A stretch of 64,000 bases of DNA from contig QHNH01000011.1 of NCBI GenBank assembly GCA_003218375.1, positions 124,001-188,000 on the forward strand, given 5' to 3'. A model generated the notes under the pieces. It was not told the origin of the DNA and searched no databases. It saw nothing but the letters and a program-made list of their open reading frames with translations. Below are positions 26,086-34,306 of this stretch, piece after piece; positions within the stretch are counted from its first letter, which is position 1; each line of letters starts with the position of its first letter. Position numbers and translations under genes: made by a program. Origin of the DNA: Verrucomicrobiota bacterium. GTDB taxonomy: Bacteria; Verrucomicrobiota; Verrucomicrobiia; Chthoniobacterales; UBA10450.

Positions 26086-27613
26086 TGGATCGATCCTGCT
26101 GGGGGAAGAGAGCGCCGTTTTTTGCCTCGGCAGCCGGAAGTCCCAGGAGACGCCGGCCGAGGCTCATGGGCATGGTTTCGCCGGTCATCAAATAGTATTG
26201 CCGCCGAGCCTGCGCAAGGAGGATCAGCCAGCCATCGACAACATGGTGCCCCAGCGCACGCGCTTGCTCAGCCAGCGCCGTCTCGCCCGCGTGGTTGTAA
26301 ACCATGTCCACAACCGTCGCTTCAGGGTCGAGCTCCGCGACATTCACCGGAAGCTGTTCGCCATTCCGGCCCACCGGCGTTGCATTGACGAGCGCGCCGT
26401 ACCCCAGCGCGGAGAATGATTCCAGCGGCACGAAGGGCAAGTCAAGGAGTCGTGCTGCCCATCGCCCGCGCTCGGCGCCGCGGTTTACCAAGGTTACGTT
26501 CGCGCCGGCCTGACTCAAGGCGGCCGCCGCGATGCGTCCGGAGCCGCCGCAACCGATAATCGCGACTTTCGTGCCCGGTCGCGGATGGCCTAGGGACATA
26601 TTATGGAAAATACCTTCCGGATCCGTTGTCGAAGCAATCCATTCGTTTTCCCGGCGCACGAGCAAATTGCTTGACGCGCATTGCTGGCAGAGCGGCGCGC
26701 GATGCTTGGCCACCTCCAGGGCGGCCTCCTTGTGCGGCGAGACAACCGTGAGTCCCATGATCGGAAAACCGATCGTTTCCATGGCGCCGCTGAGCACGAC
26801 CCGACGCCAAAACTGCTGAAAGCTGTCCGCCGGAAAGCTCAAAAATAACCGCCCAAAACCATTCGCCCGATAGGCGCCGTTATGCATCCGAGGGGAAAGG
26901 GAGCCTGACAGCGGTTGCCCGATGATGGCAAAAATCTCCCGCACCGGGTAGAGATCCGGGAAACCGTAATCCAGCACGAGATCCCGGATCGTGGGTTCGA
27001 GGCCCGCTGTGTCGCCGCCCCCGGACACGTTGGCAAATGCGATCGGCGCACCCAGTCTAGGTGCTAGCATGCGCGTCCAGCTACTGCTGGCGCCCTCGGC
27101 ATAGGCGGCTACGTCCTCCCGGTGCACGCGATGCAGGAATTGCAGTGCCGCTAGGCCGTCCTCGACTCCTTCACACTCCACCTCGAACCGGAAAAGACGG
27201 GCGGGCGTTCGCGTAAACGCGCCGAGCTGCGCCTCCAGGCATTCCGATCCGGTGGCTTCTCCGCGCCAGGAAACGATCCGCCTCTCGGGTGCGATGGCCC
27301 TCAAAACTTCGGGGACCAAATCACATTCCCCTTCCAAAGTGACAAAATCGTAGGTCTCCGCCGCCTTCCGCAATAACTGGTGGCGATACGCCACGGAAAG
27401 ATGGCCACGCTCTCCTTTCTTTGAGATTCGCAACGTGTAGAGCAGCCGCTTCCTCTTGCACCGCTCGCGCAGTTCCGCCGGATCAAGCTCGGGAAGCAGG
27501 TCCGCGCGAACCTCGATCCACTGACAATATTCCACCGCTGCGGGAAAGAGGGTGGTATCCGAGATTTCTCCGGCTGATTTGAGTACCCCGACGAGTATGG
27601 CGGAAGATTTCAT
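26033..27613 (-). CDS. Fused type I dehydroquinase-like / shikimate dehydrogenase-like protein
   Basis: 526 aa. Residues 1-220 look like type I 3-dehydroquinate dehydratase (IEVRAD near 33-38; ANVSGGGDTAGLEP). Where family members have a SYHDF-type catalytic His, this protein reads IVSWRGEA (113-120). Where the Schiff-base Lys lies (VKIA) it reads LFRFEV (140-145). Residues 228-510 are AroE-like: IGQPLSGSLSPRMHN, GLTVVSPHKEA with the catalytic Lys at about 295, STTDPEG with the Asp near 331, an NADP-binding GCGGSG (354-359), NATPVGR, and a C-terminal DGWLILLAQARRQYYLMTG. The dehydrogenase half is therefore probably active and the dehydratase half probably not. Coupled by 4 bp to the FMN reductase. 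It may act on a quinate- or aminoshikimate-like intermediate; that is inference. Confidence 0.83.
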   Translation of the reverse strand: MKSSAILVGVLKSAGEISDTTLFPAAVEYCQWIEVRADLLPELDPAELRERCKRKRLLYTLRISKKGERGHLSVAYRHQLLRKAAETYDFVTLEGECDLVPEVLRAIAPERRIVSWRGEATGSECLEAQLGAFTRTPARLFRFEVECEGVEDGLAALQFLHRVHREDVAAYAEGASSSWTRMLAPRLGAPIAFANVSGGGDTAGLEPTIRDLVLDYGFPDLYPVREIFAIIGQPLSGSLSPRMHNGAYRANGFGRLFLSFPADSFQQFWRRVVLSGAMETIGFPIMGLTVVSPHKEAALEVAKHRAPLCQQCASSNLLVRRENEWIASTTDPEGIFHNMSLGHPRPGTKVAIIGCGGSGRIAAAALSQAGANVTLVNRGAERGRWAARLLDLPFVPLESFSALGYGALVNATPVGRNGEQLPVNVAELDPEATVVDMVYNHAGETALAEQARALGHHVVDGWLILLAQARRQYYLMTGETMPMSLGRRLLGLPAAEAKNGALFPQQDRSNDRLSIANFGNGGVHIA

Positions 27614-28206
27614 CGTCTCCCCGCGTAAAGATCCGCGCCCTGGCCGGCATGCTTGAGCGCCTGGGCGTAAAAGTAGAGCTCCTCCAGAAAACGCTCGGTC
27701 TCTAAAACTTTCGACCCGTTACGCAGCCCGCCCTGCTCACCGAAGCGCTCCTGGACTCGTGAGACCGCAATGCTTTCTGGGATCGGCAGGCCGCCCAGCG
27801 CAAAAACTGTCAAGCGAAGCTGGAGCAGGCATTGCAAACCGCCAAATCCCCCTGCCGACACGGTGCAGATTCCCACCGGCTTCCGCCGCAAAATCCCGGG
27901 CTCCAGCAAATCGATGGCATTTTTCAACGCCCCCGGAATACCCCCTTTATACTCGGGCGAGACGATCAGGAGGGCATCGGCTTCCCGCAACCGGTGGGAA
28001 AAAGCATCCAGCGCTTCGGGCGGCTTCTCCATTTCCTCAGGTCGTTGCTCCAGCAGGCCAAAGCGGTAAGTCGCCAAGTCAAGCAGTTCCGGGCGAAATC
28101 GTGGATCGCTCTCCAGTTTGGACAGGAGATACCTAGCCACAGCTTCGCTTCGGCGGCCCATTCGCACGCTTCCAAGGAGGAGGGGCAGTTTAATGACATC
28201 CATCAC
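27610..28206 (-). CDS. NADPH-dependent FMN reductase (flavodoxin-like)
   Basis: 198 aa. It shows the flavodoxin-like NADPH_FMN_red signature: LLLGSVRMGRRSEAVARYL at the start (phosphate-binding loop) and LLIVSPEYKGGIPGALKNAI (the SPEYxxxxPGxLKNxxD motif). It ends after ELYFYAQALKHAGQGADLY. Such reductases supply FMNH2 to two-component monooxygenases, and two LLM genes plus one acyl-CoA-dehydrogenase-fold monooxygenase sit in the same cluster. The start is ATG 28206 or the next codon; both overlap the AraC gene by a few bp. Confidence 0.9.
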   Translation of the reverse strand: MMDVIKLPLLLGSVRMGRRSEAVARYLLSKLESDPRFRPELLDLATYRFGLLEQRPEEMEKPPEALDAFSHRLREADALLIVSPEYKGGIPGALKNAIDLLEPGILRRKPVGICTVSAGGFGGLQCLLQLRLTVFALGGLPIPESIAVSRVQERFGEQGGLRNGSKVLETERFLEELYFYAQALKHAGQGADLYAGRR

Positions 28207-28673
28207 CGGGAAAACCGCTGCGTCATCTTTCTCTCAGCGGCGAAAGCGGAACGAGATTCTCGCGATGAAGGCTTGGCATGGGTCGAATTGTCCAGCGCGA
28301 GCAGGCGCTCCTGAGCGGCCCTCGGTAGCCGCCGGGATTCCGATGGCGTCATTTTAAACTGTAGTTTGAAATCCCGACAGAAATGGGAGACCTGGCAATA
28401 ATGCAGGCTATAGGCGATTTCCTTAATGCTCGCGGTGCCTTGCAGTCGGATAAGGGCGGTTTTCAGGCGCTGCCGCTTTAGCCACGCTCTCGGCGTGAAC
28501 CCGACCTCGAGCTTGAAGCGGCGCTCCAAGTGACGAAGGCTGACGTGGCACTGCTCGGCCATTCGAAGCGGACTGTAATTCGATTCTTCAGCCGACAGCC
28601 GCCAATGTGATCGCCGTTCACACTTTGGTGAAGCGCTTGCCTGCTCCCAGCAAACCAAAGGACAGGTGTTCAT
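28203..28673 (-). CDS. AraC-family transcriptional regulator (short, DNA-binding domain only)
   Basis: The ATG at 28673 is preceded on the minus strand by a strong Shine-Dalgarno (GGGAGGAGGAAATCC then ATG), so it is preferred over an in-frame ATG at 28760. The resulting 156 aa has an AraC/XylS double helix-turn-helix: MAEQCHVSLRHLERRFKLEVGFTPRAWLKRQRLKTAL, then IKEIAYSLHYCQVSHFCRDFKLQFKMTP. There is no N-terminal ligand-binding domain of usual length (only about 40 residues precede the HTH), so the protein may be constitutive or respond through partners. It is first in the operon with FMN reductase and AroDE-like genes and probably regulates the cluster. Confidence 0.85.
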   Translation of the reverse strand: MNTCPLVCWEQASASPKCERRSHWRLSAEESNYSPLRMAEQCHVSLRHLERRFKLEVGFTPRAWLKRQRLKTALIRLQGTASIKEIAYSLHYCQVSHFCRDFKLQFKMTPSESRRLPRAAQERLLALDNSTHAKPSSRESRSAFAAERKMTQRFSR

Positions 28674-28690
28674 GGATTTCCTCCTCCCGC
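28674..28690 (-). promoter_or_regulatory. Shine-Dalgarno of the AraC-family gene
   Basis: Minus-strand GGGAGGAGGAAATCC lies directly before ATG 28673, an unusually strong purine-rich ribosome-binding site in this window. It fixes the start of the regulator. Confidence 0.7.
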
Positions 28691-29095
28691 TGCCCGTCTG
28701 GTGAGAAACACCATTCCGCGGGCACACGAGCTTCTGGAGATAATCCGGGGGCAGCGCCACACAATTGGGAGAGTTAAAAACGTTCTTTTTTACGTCGTTC
28801 TTTAGGTCATGATTCTAGATGGACACTCTACTGTCGAGAAGATTTCGCCTGAAGTCGCAAGCAAGCCCCCATATCGAGGAGCCGCTTCTGAGCTCGGTTT
28901 TCGCGACCTTGGCGTGCAGATACTCCGCGTGTCCGCTCTAAACACCGCATCTTCGTGCTCGACTGAAATGGAATCTGGCCTAATCGTGAGCGACGCATTA
29001 GACAATTTGCGCTTACCCTCCGCCGTGCCCTCCACTGCTAACTTCTTCACGCTCTTACTCGTCTCGAAAGAAAAAATCCTGCCCACGGCGATCCC
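28691..29095. other. Divergent intergenic region between AraC regulator and epimerase
   Basis: About 400 bp with open frames on both strands (28802-29140 minus, 28809-29099 plus), neither with conserved motifs nor good start signals, so I read it as non-coding. An AT-richer stretch (gttaaaaacgttcttttttacg, 28774-28796) is a candidate promoter zone for the regulator. Nothing else identifiable. Confidence 0.5.
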
Positions 29096-30082
29096 ATGAA
29101 AGCGTTGGTTACAGGTGGAGCAGGGTTTATTGGGTCGCACCTGGTCGAAGCATTATGCCGGCGCGGGGACGACGTCGTTGTTCTTGACGATCTGAGTTCC
29201 GGCACGCTCGACAATCTCGCCTGGTGCGCACCGAGTAACGACCTGGAGTTCGTCCAGGGTGACGCCGGTGATGACAGATTGCTGAAGCAACTGCTTGAGG
29301 ACTGCGACTGCGCGTTTCACCTGGCTGCGCTGCCATCCGTGCAACAATCGATTATTGCACCGCTTGAAAGCAATCGGAGGAATCTCGAGACAACTTTGCA
29401 TCTCTTCCTCGCCGCTCGCGACGCCAAGCTGCGGCGCGTCGTTTTCGCGTCCTCATCCTCTGTCCATGGCGACGCAAATGCGGGGGCGAAAGAGGAGGCG
29501 TGCCCGCAACTGCTCTCGCCTTACGCCGTCCAGAAATGCGCGGCGGAGCAATACGCCCAGCTCTTTTACCGCTTGTACGCTCTGCCGGTGGTCACTTTAC
29601 GCTACTTCAACGTTTTCGGACCGCGGCAGGACTACGATTCGCCCTATGCAGGTGTAGTAGCCCGTTTTTGCAAAGCGGTTCTCAACTCCCGCCCCGTCAC
29701 GATTTATGGCGACGGCCAGCAATCGCGTGACTTCACCTATATTGACAATGTGATATCGGCCAACCTTATCGTAGCAGCAGCACCAACGGAAAAGATTGCA
29801 GGCCGTATTTTTGACTGCGCTACGGGCACTTCGGTTTCGGTGCTCCAATTAGCGCAGGCTCTGGCCGAATTAACCGGAGAGCCGGTGGCCGAATGTTTGG
29901 AGGCAGGTCGCGTGGGTGATATTCGCGATTCCCGCGCAAACATCGCCGCGATCGAAAGAGAGCTAGGCTATCGTGTGTTAGTTAGTTGGAAAGCAGGACT
30001 TCAGCGAACGCTCGACTCTTATCGATTACAAGCCACCGGCATGGACTCACCAGCATGTGCAACAGTTGCTCGCCCGTTCTAA
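29096..30082 (+). CDS. NAD-dependent nucleotide-sugar epimerase/dehydratase (GalE-like SDR)
   Basis: 328 aa, extended short-chain dehydrogenase: NAD-binding TGGAGFIGSH at residues 6-15, VVLDDLSSG, HLAALPSVQQSI, FASSSSVHG, catalytic YAVQK in LSPYAVQKCAAEQYA, LRYFNVFGPRQ and YGDGQQSRDFTYIDNVISAN. These match UDP-glucose 4-epimerase-like and WbpP-like enzymes. It is on plus, divergent from the AraC gene, and is the last gene before the left direct repeat of the eCIS island. Role: supplying a nucleotide sugar, possibly for the glycosyltransferases of the neighbouring cluster. The exact substrate cannot be told. Confidence 0.9.
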   Translation: MKALVTGGAGFIGSHLVEALCRRGDDVVVLDDLSSGTLDNLAWCAPSNDLEFVQGDAGDDRLLKQLLEDCDCAFHLAALPSVQQSIIAPLESNRRNLETTLHLFLAARDAKLRRVVFASSSSVHGDANAGAKEEACPQLLSPYAVQKCAAEQYAQLFYRLYALPVVTLRYFNVFGPRQDYDSPYAGVVARFCKAVLNSRPVTIYGDGQQSRDFTYIDNVISANLIVAAAPTEKIAGRIFDCATGTSVSVLQLAQALAELTGEPVAECLEAGRVGDIRDSRANIAAIERELGYRVLVSWKAGLQRTLDSYRLQATGMDSPACATVARPF

Positions 30083-30165
30083 ACAAGGTTGGTCTCTTCG
30101 CAATTGTCTGTCCAATCGATGCGAATGAGAATCAGCCTAACACCTGTACATTGATCCTGAGAAAC

Positions 30166-30261
30166 CGGCTAATGATTGGCTAATGATTTGAAAAGAGCAC
30201 TATGAAATCCACACGAGGGGACCTGCTGATCAAAACATCGAAAACGCTGACTTCGGATCAG
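30166..30261 (+). repeat. Left 96-bp direct repeat (attL-like)
   Basis: The stretch beginning cggctaatgattggctaatg and ending gctgacttcggatcag matches 59039-59134 at 93 of 96 positions. The differences are all in the first half; the last 60 bases are identical. The final 16 bases form a tRNA anticodon stem-loop (GCTGA-CTTCGGA-TCAG..). After the repeat the two copies diverge completely. Confidence 0.92.
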
Positions 30262-30313
30262 AAAGTTTGAAGTTCATCTTCACAGGTGCGCTACTCCGCG
30301 CAGGGACTTTTTC

Positions 30314-30342
30314 CCAGAGTTCGAATCCCGTCTTTGGCTCCA
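30314..30342 (+). other. tRNA 3'-end-like fragment (T-loop to CCA)
   Basis: The stretch cagagttcgaatcccgtctt followed by tggctcca contains a T-loop (TTCGAAT) and ends in CCA like a tRNA 3' end, but no 5' half, D-arm or anticodon arm precedes it and the T-stem pairs poorly. It lies 52 bp inside the left repeat, between it and the last eCIS gene, and is probably a remnant of an earlier integration. Confidence 0.4.
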
Positions 30343-30363
30343 CTTCTGCCTCGAATCGGCTCG

Positions 30364-31851
30364 CTAGGCGCTGGGCAGCGGGACGAATTTGCTCCGCAAA
30401 TCGGCGAAAATAAGGGTCGAGTCCGCAGCTTTTTCTGCCACGAGACCCAGCATCGCGGAGTAATGCTGGATGCCATTAGGCAACAGCGCCTGTCTCGCCT
30501 CTTTGGCTTCGGTCTCCCAAGGCCATTCGATGTCGTGGGTTGCGACGCGAGCAGCGATCAGCCAATAATCGCCGGAACGAAATTGGCCCGGATCTTTTCC
30601 ATCTGGAGCCTTGAATTGAACCTGGACGCCGTCTTCGAGGTCGAACCATTTGTCGTATTCAGTCGTGATCGCTCCGCCATTGAGCGAGGTTTCCTCGGTT
30701 GCCTTCTGGTCCCAACGCCGAACCTTCGCGTTCCTGCCAAAATTTTGGTGGCCCAAGACGGAGCCGCCGCTAGCCGTGGTTGGATCGAAAGTGAGCGAAC
30801 CTGCTTCGACCTCTTTCAATTGCACGAGCGTGCCAGGGGTCGCTTCGAGATCATGCTGCTCATCACTCAATTCGACCCATTGACCTCTATCAAAACCGCG
30901 CGCCTGATCACGAGCGCCGCTCACCTTCAGGGTGTCGTCTTCGTCAGCCACCCACGCAGCCACCACGGAACCATTGTCCCGCGACCATTTGAACGTGGCT
31001 ACGCTGCTCATCACCGCATCCGACTTGTCCGTCCCATTCCAGGCGGGGCCGGGCCGGTGGATTTCGACGCGATAGAGTTGATTCTCCAAGCCGCCATAGA
31101 CGGACTCCGGCGAGCAGACACAGGGATCATCGCTTTCGGACTGCTGCTTGATCCCGGCGCGAAGACGCGGACGGTTTGTCCATTGTTTTTGACTCCAAGC
31201 TTCAAATTGCGGTTGGAGGTCCTTTCGCCACGCGTCGAGTGCAGGTTGCTTGGGAGGAGGTTCTAATTTGATCTGACTCGTCGGTTTGATCTCGCTGTCG
31301 AATGGCCGCGCTCTTATCGCCCATTCGATTTTCGCCCGTGTCGCAGTGTCAAGACCTCCCAAAGCCTTTTCGCGGATCTCGTCGTCTTCGATGAAGGTGA
31401 TGTGCCGTTCCCAAACGTCGAGATACATCAGCAATAAAGGGTGATCTGGGTTCAGCGTGTCTTTGATATTTTTTACCGCGTCAGGCTGATTGTTCTCACC
31501 AAAGGAAAGAAGACGTTCATTCTCCGCGAGCAATCCGTTCACATAATAGCGGCCCGGACTGATAATGATCAGTTCCTTGGCCAAATCCGGAAGCTTCTTT
31601 GGATCGATAATGCCCAGATCCTTGGCCAAGGCGTTCAGCCGGTCTTGGTCTACGATTAGCTCAAACCCGCATGTTCCCTTGGGCCCAGCGCCTGACCCGA
31701 GCAAGTCACTTGCGAGCGTTCGAAGATAATGGTGTAAAATGCTAACTTGCTCATTCCAGTCGGCGTCGAGCTGGACGCGGCCTTGCTGCATGAGGACGCG
31801 GCTGAGATGTTTCGTGCGGTGGAACGTGTCGCGAGTGCTGTCATTTTTCAT
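30364..31851 (-). CDS. eCIS-associated DUF6519 protein
   Basis: Start at ATG 31851 gives the family-typical N-terminus (NDSTRDTFHRTKHLSRVLMQ then QGRVQLDADWNEQ), which defines the DUF6519 group found at the end of eCIS and phage-tail-like loci. 495 aa. The middle has SPGRYYVNGLLAENE and a C-terminal beta-rich part (VATFKWSRDNGSVVAAW, RGQWVELSDEQHDLE, YWLIAARVATHDIEWP). Exact role unknown; the position after the tail-protein-I-like gene suggests a baseplate-periphery or fibre component. It is the last eCIS gene, ending about 100 bp from the left repeat. Confidence 0.83.
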   Translation of the reverse strand: MKNDSTRDTFHRTKHLSRVLMQQGRVQLDADWNEQVSILHHYLRTLASDLLGSGAGPKGTCGFELIVDQDRLNALAKDLGIIDPKKLPDLAKELIIISPGRYYVNGLLAENERLLSFGENNQPDAVKNIKDTLNPDHPLLLMYLDVWERHITFIEDDEIREKALGGLDTATRAKIEWAIRARPFDSEIKPTSQIKLEPPPKQPALDAWRKDLQPQFEAWSQKQWTNRPRLRAGIKQQSESDDPCVCSPESVYGGLENQLYRVEIHRPGPAWNGTDKSDAVMSSVATFKWSRDNGSVVAAWVADEDDTLKVSGARDQARGFDRGQWVELSDEQHDLEATPGTLVQLKEVEAGSLTFDPTTASGGSVLGHQNFGRNAKVRRWDQKATEETSLNGGAITTEYDKWFDLEDGVQVQFKAPDGKDPGQFRSGDYWLIAARVATHDIEWPWETEAKEARQALLPNGIQHYSAMLGLVAEKAADSTLIFADLRSKFVPLPSA

Positions 31852-31861
31852 GGTGGGACTC

Positions 31862-34306
31862 CTAGGTGAGGTAAATGATGCCGGTTTCCATTCCAGCGGG
31901 GGTGAATTCATCGAGGCGCGCGCGCAGGTTAATCGCTCGCTGCGGTTGAAAGAGATCGTGGAACACGCCCATCTCGGATTCATCCTCAGCGCCGCGGGTG
32001 ATTTCCTCCGGACAACTGAGCGCTAGCTGGCAATAAACCGGCCATCCATAGCGCAAGCTGTTAAATTCTGGTTTGACTCGAAAACGTTCGCGGCTGCGCG
32101 TCGCCTGGATTTCTTCATTCGAAGGAGGAGGGTCTGAAACCTTGGCCCGCCCCGCGCGCAGCTTCTCCTCCGCGGTGCGCTCCGCCAGATCCGGCTGGCA
32201 TTCATAGCGCCGCGGAGTGCGCGATCCGGGAACGACGTAGCAAAAACGTACGCAGCCGATCTGGCGCCGCGCCACACAAATGTGCCCGGTGAAGATGCAA
32301 TTCTCCGCCAGACGCATCACATGGCTGTGGATTTCACCGACGACGGTGCTGCGGGCGATCGTAAGAACCGCGTGCGCAATTTCCGCCCCTCCAGGGCGGG
32401 AGAGCGCGGCTCGCTTGGGGCTGGTCGCGTCGAGAACGCTATCGCTGATGCGCAAATCAATGGGTTCCGCGCGCACCTCATCCTCGGAAATGCGCACGGC
32501 GCCCACGATACTGTGCTCGATGCTGACGCGGCCTTGCAAATTGCGGAGGTGAAGACTTCCTTTGGCCGGCTGGCAAGGCGCACAATCGCATTCCAAGGTC
32601 CACCCCGGCACCAGGGTGCAGTGCCGAATGGAAACCTCAATCTGGGCCGGCTCAAGGACATCTGCCGCCATACTCGGCGGATCGCTGACTATTTCGTCGG
32701 ACTCGAGTTGCGCAGTGATGGTCGCGCTCTTCGCTTGTTCGGTCGCGGACGTCTGGGCGGCGCGGGCGGGTGTCTTGGCTCGCGGATTTTGCGCCTTGCC
32801 GCCTTTGCCGTTCTTCTGAGGATCGTGCGGCTCATGTTTCGACGCTGGTTGCGCGGCCCTGATCTGCACGCTTCGCCCGGTGATAAGTAATCCATCCAAG
32901 ACCAGACGGCTGCCCCTGTTCAGGACCACATCCAAGGAATCGGGTTCGTTAGTTTTGTGATCGAGCAGCCGGATGATGGGGCGCTTCTCTGCCGCGGCGC
33001 GGATTTGGAGACTGTGGCCAGCTGGAATTTCAAACTCCACCGGGTCGTCATAGATCTCGCTCTCTGTCAGCTCGATCACCGCGCTTTTTGGCCCTTCGTT
33101 TTTCCATTCACTTAGCCGCGCGCGCAATTCGCCTGGAGCCGCCGAATAAATCTTCGCCTCCGGTTGCTGCGATATCGGACGACGCCGATATTCGCCGCCG
33201 CCGATGTCCGCGCTGAATCCGTAATGATACGATACCCAAACACCCTCGGGCGGCGCTTGTTCGGTCGGGAAAACAATTCGTCCGCGTTTCGGATCGATGG
33301 CGACGCGATCATCATCCGACTCGTAATCCCACTTCCGAAGGTCCACAGGGAAAATCGCCGTGGGCGGAATAAGGCCATCCTCGTTTGCACCTGGCCAACC
33401 CGGTGCGCGAATCGCCACGCTCTTTTCGCCGCTGTGGACGCTTTCGAGGTCGCCATAATAATCCTCGGATGCTTCGACTCTTTTCACCCGCGCATTCTCC
33501 ACGATCGGTTTGGCCAAGGCCCGAAGGCGAATTGGGGCCGGCACATTCAACTCGCTGGCGATGTGGGCCGGTCCGCACTCTGGCCGCGGATGCGTGAAAA
33601 GCGGTGAGTTGTGGCCGAGGACGCTGAAAGTGAAACAATTCTCGCCGGTGCCAGCTTCCTCGATGCACGAGGCCGGCGTGTTGCTCACTCGATAGGCTCG
33701 CAACCGCCAGACGAAGAGTCCCGCACTGGGAATATTAGCGCGCGCAGGATCGCGCCGAGAAGCGACACGGCGAACGTCCACAGTGTGCCCGGTGCGATTG
33801 AACGCGCCGTCTATCAGATCGAGCGACTCGACCTCGCGCACGTCGATCCTGCGCCCGCGCCGCATTTGCAGTTGATTGATTGCCTGGGTCACGCCGAGCG
33901 TCTGGTAAAACTCAACCGCCCGTGCCGGCCATCCCGCCACATCTCGCGCCAGTTCTTCGAGCAGTGCCAGAGTCCCTCTGCGCCGTCGCGCCGCGATGAT
34001 GCGCCCCACTTCCCGGCGCGGAACCAGGATCTTTTCGAGCGAGCGGCCTTGCGCGGTCCGCACGTCCCCTGGTTGACCCGCCTCGTGCACGAGTTGAAAA
34101 CCGAGCAGATCTCCGATATAAGGCACAACCCAGTCGTCGCACGTCTCGATGAACCAATTGTCGTAGAGCTGGGCGATGTCTTCCTCGACCACGTCGACCT
34201 GTTCGCTGATCACGCGCAAGAGCGCGCGCAGCGGCTGGCCCTGTTCCTGGTCGCGCTGCCGATAAATCGTCGGCAACAACTCGTAGAGACGATCCGGATT
34301 CTTCAC
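31862..34306 (-). CDS. eCIS tail protein I-like / baseplate wedge protein with beta-helix region
   Basis: 814 aa. The N-terminus (DRLYELLPTIYRQRD, LRALLRVISEQVDVVEEDIA, WVVPYIGDLLG) resembles phage tail protein I, which joins baseplate wedge and fibre. The middle (about 400-650) has short repeated beta strands (VSIEHSIVGAVRIS, LRISDSVLDATS, HAVLTIARSTVVGEIHS) that suggest a right-handed beta-helix as in fibres. The C-terminus has Cys pairs (GCVRFCYVVPGSRTPRRYEC) and RYGWPVYCQLALSCPEEI. It may thus combine wedge and receptor-facing functions. Coupled by 4 bp to the baseplate J gene upstream. Confidence 0.83.
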   Translation of the reverse strand: MKNPDRLYELLPTIYRQRDQEQGQPLRALLRVISEQVDVVEEDIAQLYDNWFIETCDDWVVPYIGDLLGFQLVHEAGQPGDVRTAQGRSLEKILVPRREVGRIIAARRRRGTLALLEELARDVAGWPARAVEFYQTLGVTQAINQLQMRRGRRIDVREVESLDLIDGAFNRTGHTVDVRRVASRRDPARANIPSAGLFVWRLRAYRVSNTPASCIEEAGTGENCFTFSVLGHNSPLFTHPRPECGPAHIASELNVPAPIRLRALAKPIVENARVKRVEASEDYYGDLESVHSGEKSVAIRAPGWPGANEDGLIPPTAIFPVDLRKWDYESDDDRVAIDPKRGRIVFPTEQAPPEGVWVSYHYGFSADIGGGEYRRRPISQQPEAKIYSAAPGELRARLSEWKNEGPKSAVIELTESEIYDDPVEFEIPAGHSLQIRAAAEKRPIIRLLDHKTNEPDSLDVVLNRGSRLVLDGLLITGRSVQIRAAQPASKHEPHDPQKNGKGGKAQNPRAKTPARAAQTSATEQAKSATITAQLESDEIVSDPPSMAADVLEPAQIEVSIRHCTLVPGWTLECDCAPCQPAKGSLHLRNLQGRVSIEHSIVGAVRISEDEVRAEPIDLRISDSVLDATSPKRAALSRPGGAEIAHAVLTIARSTVVGEIHSHVMRLAENCIFTGHICVARRQIGCVRFCYVVPGSRTPRRYECQPDLAERTAEEKLRAGRAKVSDPPPSNEEIQATRSRERFRVKPEFNSLRYGWPVYCQLALSCPEEITRGAEDESEMGVFHDLFQPQRAINLRARLDEFTPAGMETGIIYLT

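Noticed and set aside
28802-29140. 112-codon minus and 96-codon plus frames upstream of the epimerase
   Set aside because: Mutually overlapping, no conserved motif or ribosome site; one would overlap the epimerase start.
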